Shown in pieces: positions 1 through 7,136 of a DNA stretch of 64,000 bases. The notes under the pieces were generated by a model that saw nothing but the letters and a program-made list of their open reading frames with translations, ran no database searches and was not told the DNA's origin. The stretch's first letter is position 1. Each line of letters begins with the position of its first letter. The position numbers were made by a program, and so were the translations under genes. The DNA lies in contig NZ_JAKKFD010000026.1 of assembly GCF_022229005.1 (NCBI RefSeq), forward strand, positions 1 to 64,000. The letters are read 5' to 3'. The stretch comes from Micromonospora trifolii (GTDB lineage Bacteria > Actinomycetota > Actinomycetes > Mycobacteriales > Micromonosporaceae).

Positions 1-1566
1 GGCGGGCAGCGGGGTGCTCGGTGGCGGGGTGCTGCTGGCGGTGGGGGGGGTGAGAGTGTGGGAGGCGTACACCGGGCCGGCTGCGGCGGGGGCGATCGGC
101 GCGGGGTGGCTGGGGCGGCGTGCCCGAGGGGGGTTGACCAGCGGGCCGGCCCTCGGCCCTGGGCGGGGGGCGGCGGTGCGGCCCAGCCTCGTGTCGGTGC
201 TGGCCGGGGCGGACCCACAGCCGTGGCGGCGGCTGCTCCGCGGGGCGGCGGCAACCGGCGCGGTGCTGGCCGGCGCGCCGGCGGTGGGGGAGGCGCTGGC
301 CGGCGGTGGGGTCGGCTCGTCGTCGCCGTCGACCCGGGCCACCCCGGCGATCACCGCTGCCGCGCCGAGGAGCACCACGACCACGCCGGCCACCAGCACC
401 GGCACCAGCCGGTTGCGCTGCTCCGGCGGCGCGCGGTGCACGGGCACCGGCAGCAGCCGCGAGGGCGTGTACGGCTCCACCTGCGCGTACGGATCCGGGC
501 GGGCGAACGGGTCCGGCCGGGCGTACGGGTCGGACGATTGGTGCGGGTCGGGCGACGCGTACGGGTCGGCGGGTCGGTGCAGCCGGTACACCCCGGGCTG
601 CTCCTCCGTGCCGCCGGCCAGCCCGACCACCGACGGGGGCACCGGAGGGTCGGCGGGGTGCGGCGAGGGCTCGTCCACCGGTTCGGTCGACCATCTGCTG
701 CCCGTCGCGCCGACTCCTTCGTCCGAGGGCAGCCGGGGGTTCGGCACCGCCCCGGCCTGGTGGGTCGCGGCCGCCGACGGGTGGAAACCGGATTCGGCCG
801 GCCCGTCGCCGTGCGGTGGGACGCGGGCGGCCGGCACGACGGGCGTGTCGCGAGCCGTGGGCGGGTTGTCCGCGCAGGCGTGGTTGGGATTGGCCGCCGC
901 CCGGGCCAGGGCCGCCACCTGGGTGGCCAGCGGGTCGTCGGCGGGCAGGTGCTGCCGGCACAGCTCACGGGCGAGCGCCAGGTTGTCGTGTCCCTCGGTG
1001 AACTGCCCGCAGTCGCGCTGCATCGCCCCGAGCCGCGCCAGCATCTTGATGCCGCTGGGGTGCCCGTCGCCGTACACCTCGCGGTGCAGCTCCCAGGCAT
1101 CCTGGAGGCGGTCGCGGGCCACCGCGCACTGGCCGCGCGCGTACTCGACGGTGGCCAGGTCGGCGTGCGCGGCGAGGACCCGCAGCGACTCCGGGCCGTC
1201 CTGCGCGGTCAGCTCGATGATGACTTCCTGGTAGAGCCGCGCCGCCCGGGAGTGGCTGCCGACCCGGTGCAGCACTGCGGCCAGGGTCGCCGCCGCAGCC
1301 ACCGTGCGCGGGTCGGCGCGGCCGTGCAGGCGGGTGGTGGCCGCGTACGCGAAGGCGGCCCACCCCCGGGCCGAGTGCGGCTCACCGAGGGCGATCAGGA
1401 CCCGCGCCTGGAGGCTGGCCGCCTCGGCCAGCTCGGGGGTGGCGTTGGCCGGGTGGGGGTCGGCGTCGGTGAGCGCGTCGGACAGCAGTTGCTGTGCGCC
1501 GGCCAGATCGCCGGAGGACACGAGGTGGTGCGCCTGATCAGTCAGTTCACCGAAGCCGGAAGACAC
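1..1566 (-). CDS. TPR-repeat membrane protein, 3' end outside window
   Basis: The reverse strand stays open from the window's left edge to a GTG at 1566; an in-frame TGA lies five codons upstream, so GTG is the first possible start. The first ~215 residues are alanine-rich helical repeats of the tetratricopeptide kind (for example EGHDNLALARELCR). A Pro/Asp/Tyr-rich linker follows, with repeated DPYA-type units, then one membrane helix near residues 386-406 (RLVPVLVAGVVVVLLGAA) and a Pro/Ala/Ser tail. The topology suggests cytoplasmic TPRs and an external tail. The last ~80 codons read poorly as protein, so a frameshift or disordered tail is possible. Function unknown; the TPR call is by eye. 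Confidence 0.7.
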   Translation of the reverse strand, partial: MSSGFGELTDQAHHLVSSGDLAGAQQLLSDALTDADPHPANATPELAEAASLQARVLIALGEPHSARGWAAFAYAATTRLHGRADPRTVAAAATLAAVLHRVGSHSRAARLYQEVIIELTAQDGPESLRVLAAHADLATVEYARGQCAVARDRLQDAWELHREVYGDGHPSGIKMLARLGAMQRDCGQFTEGHDNLALARELCRQHLPADDPLATQVAALARAAANPNHACADNPPTARDTPVVPAARVPPHGDGPAESGFHPSAAATHQAGAVPNPRLPSDEGVGATGSRWSTEPVDEPSPHPADPPVPPSVVGLAGGTEEQPGVYRLHRPADPYASPDPHQSSDPYARPDPFARPDPYAQVEPYTPSRLLPVPVHRAPPEQRNRLVPVLVAGVVVVLLGAAAVIAGVARVDGDDEPTPPPASASPTAGAPASTAPVAAAPRSSRRHGCGSAPASTDTRLGRTAAPRPGPRAGPLVNPPRARRPSHPAPIAPAAAGPVYASHTLTPPTASSTPPPSTPLPA

Positions 1567-1623
1567 GCCCCATCGTGCTCATCCGACGACGGTAAGTACA
1601 AGACCCGCGCCGGTGTCGATTGG

Positions 1624-2088
1624 TCAGGATCCGGTCAGGTGGTCGGCCAGGGTCTCGCTGATTCGGCGTAGCTGGTCGACCTGGGCGGGGCTCAACGCGT
1701 CGAACAGGTGTCGGCGTACCCCCTCGACGTGGCCGGGTGCGGCGGCCGCGAGGGTGGCGAAACCCTCGTCGGTGAGCAGCGCGATCTGCCCGCGCCGGTC
1801 GGTGGGGCAGTCCTCGCGGCGCACCCAGCCGGCGGCCTCCAGCCGGGCCACGGCGTGCGAGAGCCGGCTGCGCGACGACCCGGCGGCCTGGGCCAACTGG
1901 CTCATCCGCAGTTGACGACCGGGGGCCTCGGAGAGCTGGACCAGGATCTCGTAGTACGCGTGCGGCATGCCCGCTTCGCGTTGCAGCTCGCGGTCGAGAG
2001 TGTCCATCAGCACCCGGGAGGCGGTGAGGTACGCGCGCCACGTGCGCTGCTCGTCGGGGTCCAACCAGCGGGTCATGGCCGCCATCAT
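1624..2088 (-). CDS. MarR-family transcriptional regulator
   Basis: The 154-residue protein has the usual MarR length and a winged helix. The recognition region carries MSQLAQAAGSSRSRLSHAV, and the wing carries RREDCPTDRRGQ with the conserved D-x-R-R. Clustered starts (MMAAMT) leave the exact start open by four codons. It is transcribed away from the VOC gene that starts at 2135; a perfect inverted repeat lies between the two start codons. It therefore probably represses itself and its neighbour. The ligand is unknown. Confidence 0.88.
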   Translation of the reverse strand: MMAAMTRWLDPDEQRTWRAYLTASRVLMDTLDRELQREAGMPHAYYEILVQLSEAPGRQLRMSQLAQAAGSSRSRLSHAVARLEAAGWVRREDCPTDRRGQIALLTDEGFATLAAAAPGHVEGVRRHLFDALSPAQVDQLRRISETLADHLTGS

Positions 2089-2098
2089 ACTCCCGGTG

Positions 2099-2112
2099 GT
2101 TGAATGTTCAAC
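2099..2112. promoter_or_regulatory. Candidate MarR operator
   Basis: GTTGAATGTTCAAC is a perfect 6-bp inverted repeat with a 2-bp centre. It sits 10 bp upstream of the MarR start and 22 bp upstream of the divergent VOC start, where one bound dimer could block both promoters. AT-rich palindromes of this kind are usual MarR sites; binding itself is inferred. Confidence 0.6.
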
Positions 2113-2134
2113 TAAACCGCGCTAGCCTCGGGTC

Positions 2135-2656
2135 ATGGGTATCCACCGGCTCAACCACGCGGTCCTCTACGTCAGTGACCTCGCCCGCAGCGTCGCGTTC
2201 TACAGCGACGTGCTGGGCTTCCGCCCGGTGGCGATGACCCCGGACGGCTTCCGGGGCGCCACCTTCCTCCAGGCCCCCGACTCCACCAACGACCACGACC
2301 TCGGCCTCTTCGAGGTCGGCGCGGGCGCCGGTCGGTCGACAGCAGGTCGGTCCACCGTCGGCCTCTACCACCTCGCCTGGGAGGTGGACACGCTCGACGA
2401 GCTGGCCGCCACCGCCGAGCGGCTCGTCGCGGCCGGCGCACTGGTCGGCACCTCCGACCACGGCACGACCAAGAGCCTCTACGGCAGGGACCCGGACGGC
2501 CTGGAGTTCGAGGTGGTTTGGCTGATCCCGGCCGACCTGCTCGACGACACCGCACTGGCCGCCCGCAAGCAGATCGGTCGGCTCGACCTGGACGCCGAGC
2601 GGCAGCGTTACGGCGGGCAGACCCGGGGCGGGGTGGGGATCTCCGTCCCGGCCTGA
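2135..2656 (+). CDS. VOC-family (glyoxalase/dioxygenase-like) protein
   Basis: The 173-residue protein has the paired beta-alpha-beta-beta-beta modules of the vicinal oxygen chelate fold. The N-terminal module opens with RLNHAVLYVSDLARSVAFY, with a possible metal-ligand His. The second contains GLYHLAWEVDTLDELAA and ends in GRDPDGLEFEVVW, with the family's DPDG-x-x-x-E. These are the usual ligand positions of metal-dependent members such as extradiol dioxygenases and glyoxalases. The C-terminal tail is short and polar. The divergent MarR gene suggests induction by an aromatic or electrophilic compound. Substrate unknown. Confidence 0.82.
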   Translation: MGIHRLNHAVLYVSDLARSVAFYSDVLGFRPVAMTPDGFRGATFLQAPDSTNDHDLGLFEVGAGAGRSTAGRSTVGLYHLAWEVDTLDELAATAERLVAAGALVGTSDHGTTKSLYGRDPDGLEFEVVWLIPADLLDDTALAARKQIGRLDLDAERQRYGGQTRGGVGISVPA

Positions 2657-2680
2657 CCGCCCGTACGGTAGAACGGACCG

Positions 2681-3565
2681 ATGCCGACCGACCGGACCAC
2701 TGATTTCCTCCGCGAGCTGCTGGTCCGCCAGTTGACGACCTGGCTGCCCGCGGCCCTGCACCGCTCCCGGCGGGCCACCATCGCCCTCGCGGGCGCCGAC
2801 GCGGGCAGCGCGGAGGCCGCGCTGCGCCTGGTCGCCACGCACGGCGACCAGGTCCGCGGCCGGCAGGTGACGGTGCTGGTGCTGGCCGACGCCGCCGCCG
2901 ACCTGCCGGCCCGACTCGGCCCGATCGAGGCGGAGTTGCCCGCCGAGGTCACAGTGCACCTGCTGCCCGGCGAGCCGTACCGGCTGCCGGTCGCGGTGAA
3001 GGCCGCCGGGGCGGCCGGCGCGCCGCTGTTCTCCTTCGTGGACCTCCCCGGCGCGGTGACGCCGAAGCTGCTCAGCGCCGCTACCAACGGCCGGACCGGG
3101 GAGCTGCTGCTGCACACCGCCGACAGCGTCCGAGACGTGCTCGTCTCGGCCGGGTTCCCCCTGGTGGCCGAGGTGGCACCGGTGCTGCCCGGCGGCGAGT
3201 CCGCCGGGGTGATCGCGTTCGGCAGCCGCTCCGACCGGAGCCTGGAGGCGATCCGTGACGCGCTCTGGGCGGTCGGCGCGGACCTCGACGTGCGCTACCG
3301 CGATCCGCTCGACCCGACCGGCACGACTGTCGACGTGGTCGACGATCCCGATCTCGAACCGCTGGCCCACGAACTGCTGGCCGAGTTGCGGGCGGGCGGG
3401 CCACGGCCGGTCACCGAGCTACGCCGGCACACCCTCACCGCGACCGTCTATCGGGCCGCCGACGCCAACCAGGCGCTCGTCGACCTGATCGACGCCGGCG
3501 CCCTGCGACGCGATCGCGAATCCGGGCGGCTGGCCGGCGACGAGATCATCACCCTGGCCCGCTGA
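2681..3565 (+). CDS. Hypothetical protein, possibly TcmP-like
   Basis: I do not firmly recognise this 294-residue protein. Residues ~7-150 resemble a worn Rossmann-type layout: LVRQLTTWLP, a beta strand VTVLVLAD, and LFSFVDLPG, which recalls the FVDP motif of three-Cys-motif partner (TcmP) proteins. The C-terminal ~70 residues look like a winged helix (VTELRRHTLTATVYRAADAN). TcmP-like ancestry is my inference; the usual glycine-rich FxGxG loop is missing, so catalysis may be lost. It starts 24 bp after the VOC gene and may be co-transcribed with it. Confidence 0.55.
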   Translation: MPTDRTTDFLRELLVRQLTTWLPAALHRSRRATIALAGADAGSAEAALRLVATHGDQVRGRQVTVLVLADAAADLPARLGPIEAELPAEVTVHLLPGEPYRLPVAVKAAGAAGAPLFSFVDLPGAVTPKLLSAATNGRTGELLLHTADSVRDVLVSAGFPLVAEVAPVLPGGESAGVIAFGSRSDRSLEAIRDALWAVGADLDVRYRDPLDPTGTTVDVVDDPDLEPLAHELLAELRAGGPRPVTELRRHTLTATVYRAADANQALVDLIDAGALRRDRESGRLAGDEIITLAR

Positions 3566-3569
3566 GCGC

Positions 3570-3725
3570 CCCCCGGCCCCGCCCCGGCCCCGCCCCGGCC
3601 CCGGCCCCGGCGATCTTGCACTTTCTGCTCCGGCGTAAAGGTTATTCCACGCAAAACGGCGACAGAAAGTGCAAGATCGCGGGGCGGGCTGGGGCGGGCT
3701 GGGGCGGGGCGGGGCGGGCCGGGGG
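3570..3725. repeat. GC-rich inverted repeat with tandem flanks
   Basis: A perfect 18-bp inverted repeat occupies 3610-3627 and 3663-3680 (GCGATCTTGCACTTTCTG and its complement), around a 35-nt AT-richer loop. The left flank is a tandem run of CCCCG/CCCCGG units. The right flank is a tandem run of GGGGC and GGGGCGGGCT units, so the flanks could extend the hairpin. It lies between convergent genes. From memory, similar AAGTGCAAGATC hairpins recur in Micromonospora intergenic DNA, but I cannot check that here. It may act as a REP-like element or a bidirectional terminator. Confidence 0.7.
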
Positions 3726-3732
3726 TAGACGC

Positions 3733-3769
3733 CGAGCGGGGTGCCGGTGAATCACCGGCACCCCGCTCG
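3733..3769 (-). terminator. Hairpin terminator of the DUF4236 gene
   Basis: Perfect 18-nt arms (3733-3750 and 3752-3769) enclose a single central base, giving a very stable hairpin 13 bp beyond the DUF4236 stop codon. There is no U tract, as is common in high-GC actinobacteria. Confidence 0.7.
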
Positions 3770-3782
3770 ACTCCCGGGATGC

Positions 3783-3962
3783 TTACGACCGGGACTTGTC
3801 CTGCTTCCAGCTCAGCGGACCCGGCAGGTCGACCCGGTGCGCACGGGCCTTGGAGTTCCAGGACCAGCGACCGATCTTGATGCTCCACGAGGAGAAGCCG
3901 TTCTCGGTGAAGTTCAGGATGATCGGACCGTACTTCTTGCGCTTGCGAAACATGAGGCCCAT
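3783..3962 (-). CDS. DUF4236 family small protein
   Basis: This 59-residue protein starts MGLMFRKRKKYGP, the DUF4236 signature of G-L-x-F-R-K-R followed by G-P and an LNF strand. The ATG at 3962 is preferred over an upstream Met because the family begins exactly here and a purine-rich GGGGAGA lies about 10 bp ahead. The rest is basic with three tryptophans and no membrane segment. Function unknown for the family. It has its own terminator and is divergent from the sulfonate operon. Confidence 0.75.
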   Translation of the reverse strand: MGLMFRKRKKYGPIILNFTENGFSSWSIKIGRWSWNSKARAHRVDLPGPLSWKQDKSRS

Positions 3963-4392
3963 CGGAGGTCTCCCCTCGTCACCGTTCCCTGCCGTGTCGA
4001 GATCGAACATGCCCGAACCGACAACTTTTGAAACCCTCTCGCTGTCCGCCCTGGACGGTCGCTCACCGGGCGCCACAATGTCTATTCAACAGATAGGTGT
4101 TGCGGCACGGTAAACGCAGGTCGGGGCGCTCCGTAACATCGGCAGCGATAGAAGTCTCATCTTCTGGAAGGTCGTTGACCGCTCGTTCCGATCCCGGGCA
4201 GCATGGGGTCATGTCGCAGCGGGATGAGCTTCTCCTCACCGCTCGTGTGCACGTCGACCTGGTCCGGCACGCGAGCGCGCTCTGTTGAGCTGACCGGTCC
4301 ATCCGGCTCGGCTCCAGCGCCGCATTCTCACCGCCCGCACGCCCTCATCCGGGCGTCCCCGCTCCCATCGTGGACAGATCAGGAGACTCCTC
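3963..4392 (+). promoter_or_regulatory. Leader region of the sulfonate operon
   Basis: This 430-bp stretch separates the DUF4236 start from the transporter start. It holds a short AT-rich imperfect palindrome near 4082-4096 (CTAT...ATAG), a possible regulator site, and the leader ORF at 4211-4288. About 100 nt of untranslated RNA follows with a small hairpin at 4339-4356 (ACGCCC/GGGCGT). A strong AGGAG at 4381-4385 serves ssuA. No promoter hexamers stand out. The arrangement suits transcription from upstream of 4211 with translation-dependent control of the downstream genes. Confidence 0.55.
4211..4288 (+). CDS. Cysteine-terminal leader peptide of sulfur operon
   Basis: The 25-codon ORF ends in RVHVDLVRHASALC followed by TGA, so cysteine is the last residue. 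Actinobacterial sulfur operons often carry a short upstream ORF of this R-x-H-V-D-L-x-R-x-x-S-A-x-C type, annotated as a putative leader peptide. Here it lies 104 bp upstream of a sulfonate transporter operon. The inferred role is cysteine sensing: ribosomes slow at the final Cys codon when charged tRNA-Cys is scarce and change expression downstream. A GGGG tract just ahead of the ATG is a weak ribosome site. Confidence 0.75.
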   Translation: MSQRDELLLTARVHVDLVRHASALC

Positions 4393-5424
4393 ATGTCCCA
4401 GCCCCGTCGTGCCGTTCTGCGTACGCTCGCCGCCGTTACCGCAGTGGTCGTGCTCACCGCCACCGCCGGCTGCGGCGGCGACGCGGCAGCCGACGGCGCC
4501 CAGGCCAGCGAGCTGCGCTACCAGGGCTCGGTCGGCCAGGTCACCCTCCCCGAACTCGCCGCCGACCTCGGCTACCTCGGCGACGTCAAGCTCAAGTGGA
4601 TCGGGAACGTCACAGGTGGTCCGCAGGACATCCAGGCCACCGCCACCGGGCAGAGCGACTTCGGCGGCGCGTTCAACGGCGCCATCGTCAAGCTCGCCGC
4701 CGCCAACGCCCCGATCACCGCAGTGGTCAGCTACTACGGCTCGGACGCGCAGACGTTCCAGGGCTACTACGTGCTCGACGACAGCCCGATCCGCGGCCCT
4801 CGTGACCTGATCGGCAAGAAGGTCGGCATGAACACCCTCGGCGCGCACGCCGAGGCAGTGCTCAAGACCTGGCTCGCCCGCGGCGGTCTCACCCCCACCG
4901 AGATCAAGCAGGTCGAACTGGTCGCCCTGCCACCGGTCAACACCGAGCAGTCGCTATGGCAGCGGCAGATCGACGTCGCGGTGCTCGGCGGGGTGATCCG
5001 CGACAAGGCGGTCGCCACCGGCGGCATCCGCACCATCTTCACCGACTACGAGCTGCTCGGTGCCTTCAGCGGCGGCACCTACGTCTTCCGCGACGACTTC
5101 ATCAAGCGCAACCCGGAGACCGTCAAGGCGTTCGTCACCGGGGTCGGCAAGGCCATCGAGTGGGCCCGCACCCAACCCCGGGAGACAGTGGTCGCCCGGA
5201 TGCGGGACATCATCGGCAAGCGCGGTCGCAACGAGGACCCGTCGCTTGTCGCGTACTGGAAGAGCAGTGGTGTCGCCGGCCGCGGCGGGGTGATCGACGA
5301 GAAGGAGTTCGGCACCTGGATCGACTGGCTCGCCAGCGAGGGCGAGCTCAAGGGCGACCGGCCGAAGCCCGGCAACGTCTACACCAACCGGTTCAACCCC
5401 TTCGTGGACGGGGGGAACGCGTGA
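4393..5424 (+). CDS. ssuA: ABC transporter substrate-binding lipoprotein, sulfonate type
   Basis: This 343-residue lipoprotein captures aliphatic sulfonates or a related small organosulfur or nitrogen compound outside the membrane. The signal peptide runs to a lipobox (TATAGC) with the lipidated cysteine at residue 27. The body has the SsuA/TauA/NrtA two-lobe fold, including GQSDFGGAFNGAIVKLAAAN and a lobe hinge near VGMNTLGAHAEAVL. The ribosome site AGGAG is 7 bp ahead of ATG. Its stop overlaps the ssuB start by 4 bp (GTGA). The sulfonate assignment rests mostly on the neighbouring monooxygenase and leader peptide; nitrate or taurine are alternatives. Confidence 0.82.
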   Translation: MSQPRRAVLRTLAAVTAVVVLTATAGCGGDAAADGAQASELRYQGSVGQVTLPELAADLGYLGDVKLKWIGNVTGGPQDIQATATGQSDFGGAFNGAIVKLAAANAPITAVVSYYGSDAQTFQGYYVLDDSPIRGPRDLIGKKVGMNTLGAHAEAVLKTWLARGGLTPTEIKQVELVALPPVNTEQSLWQRQIDVAVLGGVIRDKAVATGGIRTIFTDYELLGAFSGGTYVFRDDFIKRNPETVKAFVTGVGKAIEWARTQPRETVVARMRDIIGKRGRNEDPSLVAYWKSSGVAGRGGVIDEKEFGTWIDWLASEGELKGDRPKPGNVYTNRFNPFVDGGNA

Positions 5425-6266
5425 GCACCGACAAGATCCTCTTTGATCGGGTGAGCAAGACCTTCCCGGTCCGCGCCAGCCGGCGTGGCGGCGCCGGCGC
5501 GGTGACCGCGCTGGACGCTGTCACCCTCGGGGTACGCCCCGGCGAGTTCCTGGTCGTCGTCGGCCCCAGCGGTTGCGGCAAGTCCACGCTGCTCGACCTG
5601 CTCGGCGGGCTCACCGAGCCGACCTCGGGGCAGGTGCTCGTCGACGGTCGGCAGGTCACCGGCCCCGGCCTGGACCGGGGCATCGTCTTCCAGCAGTACG
5701 CGCTGCTGCCCTGGCGCACCGCTGCCGGCAACGTCGCGTTCGGTCTGGAGGCGAAGGGGGTGCCCCGCGCCGAGCGCGCCGCGCTGATCGAGCACCACCT
5801 GGGTCTGGTGGGCCTGCGCGGGTTCGCCGACCGCTACCCGCACGAGCTGTCCGGCGGGATGAAGCAGCGGGTGGCCATCGCCCGCAGCCTCGCGTACGAC
5901 CCGGACGTGCTGCTGATGGACGAGCCGTTCGCCGCCCTGGACGCGCAGACCCGCGACTCGTTGCAGGACGAGCTGGTGCGGATCTGGGCCCGTACCGGCA
6001 AGACCATCGTGTTCATCACCCACGGCATCGACGAGGCCGTCTACCTGGGGCAGCGGGTGGCGGTGCTGACGTCCCGGCCCGGGCGGCTCAAGCAGGTCAT
6101 CGACATCGACCTCGGCGACCGGGACGCGGTCGAGGACGTGCGCTCCACCGACGCGTTCCGCCACCACCGCCACCAGATCTGGACCCTGCTGCGCGACGAG
6201 GTGCGGGCCGCCCAGGCGGCCGAGGGCACCGGCGTCCGCCACACCGAGGAGGCCCGCGTTGGTTGA
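5421..6266 (+). CDS. ssuB: ABC transporter ATP-binding protein, sulfonate type
   Basis: This 281-residue ATPase powers import by the operon's transporter. Visible motifs are Walker A GPSGCGKST, the Q-loop in VFQQYALLPW, the signature LSGGMKQR, Walker B VLLMDEPFAALD, and the switch histidine in FITHGIDEA. The Q-loop wording and the H-loop GIDEA are typical of the SsuB/TauB/NrtD branch. The start is GTG at 5421, inside the ssuA stop (GTGA), showing translational coupling. The C-terminal ~30 residues are a charged tail. Confidence 0.9.
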   Translation: MSTDKILFDRVSKTFPVRASRRGGAGAVTALDAVTLGVRPGEFLVVVGPSGCGKSTLLDLLGGLTEPTSGQVLVDGRQVTGPGLDRGIVFQQYALLPWRTAAGNVAFGLEAKGVPRAERAALIEHHLGLVGLRGFADRYPHELSGGMKQRVAIARSLAYDPDVLLMDEPFAALDAQTRDSLQDELVRIWARTGKTIVFITHGIDEAVYLGQRVAVLTSRPGRLKQVIDIDLGDRDAVEDVRSTDAFRHHRHQIWTLLRDEVRAAQAAEGTGVRHTEEARVG

Positions 6267-7125
6267 CATCGCCGAACGTCCCACCCGACTCGCCGGCCCA
6301 CCCACAGTGCCCCGCCTGTCGGCCGACAGTGCCGTTCCCGGTCGCGCCGGTCGTCTGCTCGGCATCGGCGCGAAGGTGCTGCACCGCACCGTCGCCATCG
6401 CCGCGCTGGCCGCGATCTGGGAGGGCGCACCCCGGCTCGGGCTGGTGGACCGGGTCTTCCTGCCCCCGCTGTCGGAGGTACTGGTGGCCTGGTGGGAGTT
6501 GCTGCGCAGCGGGCAGCTCGCCGAGCACGTGGGCGCGAGCCTCACCCGGTCGTTGGCCGGGCTCGGCCTGGCGGTGCTCACCGCCATACCGCTCGGGCTG
6601 CTGATCGGCTGGTACCGGCCGCTCGCCGAGTTGCTCAGCCCACTGCTGGAGGTGTTCCGCAACACCGCCGCGCTGGCCCTGTTGCCGGTGTTCGTGCTCA
6701 TCCTCGGCCTGGGAGAGACCTCCAAGATCGCCCTGGTGCTGTACGCGTGCTCCTGGCCGATCCTGCTGAACACCATCGCCGGGGTGAAGGGCGTCGACCC
6801 GCTGCTGATCCGATCGGCCCGCTCGATGGGGCTCAACCACCTGCGGCTGTTCCAGAAGGTGATCCTGCCGGCGGCGGTGCCGACCATCTTCACCGGCGTC
6901 CGGCTGGCCGGGGCGTACTCGATCCTGGTGCTGGTCGCGGCCGAGATGGTCGGCGCGAAGGCCGGGCTCGGCTACCTCATCAACTACGCGCAGTACAACT
7001 TCGCGATCGCCGACATGTACTCCGGGATCATCACGATCTCCGCCATCGGCCTGGTCGTCAACCAGCTCCTCGTCGCCCTCGAACGTCGCTTCTCCACCTG
7101 GCGCGTCGACGTCTCTGCCGGATAG
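6259..7125 (+). CDS. ssuC: ABC transporter permease, sulfonate type
   Basis: This 288-residue integral membrane protein forms the channel for the SsuAB partners. It has about six membrane helices and the BPD-type EAA loop (IRSARSMGLNHLRLFQKVILP), which contacts the ATPase. The frame starts with a rare TTG at 6259, overlapping the ssuB stop by 8 bp, and no ATG or GTG lies near, so TTG is the likely start. The first ~40 residues are cytoplasmic and variable. Confidence 0.88.
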   Translation: MVDIAERPTRLAGPPTVPRLSADSAVPGRAGRLLGIGAKVLHRTVAIAALAAIWEGAPRLGLVDRVFLPPLSEVLVAWWELLRSGQLAEHVGASLTRSLAGLGLAVLTAIPLGLLIGWYRPLAELLSPLLEVFRNTAALALLPVFVLILGLGETSKIALVLYACSWPILLNTIAGVKGVDPLLIRSARSMGLNHLRLFQKVILPAAVPTIFTGVRLAGAYSILVLVAAEMVGAKAGLGYLINYAQYNFAIADMYSGIITISAIGLVVNQLLVALERRFSTWRVDVSAG

Positions 7126-7136
7126 GACGGACACCA

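Noticed and set aside
14..1671. Long forward-strand frames over the first 1.6 kb
   Set aside because: Their products are Gly/Arg/Ser-rich without domains, while the reverse frame gives a coherent TPR, membrane helix and tail. They are shadows of the partial reverse gene.
4211..4392. SAM or cobalamin riboswitch in the sulfur-operon leader
   Set aside because: The conserved core elements of those riboswitches are not visible. The short ORF and one small hairpin explain the leader better.
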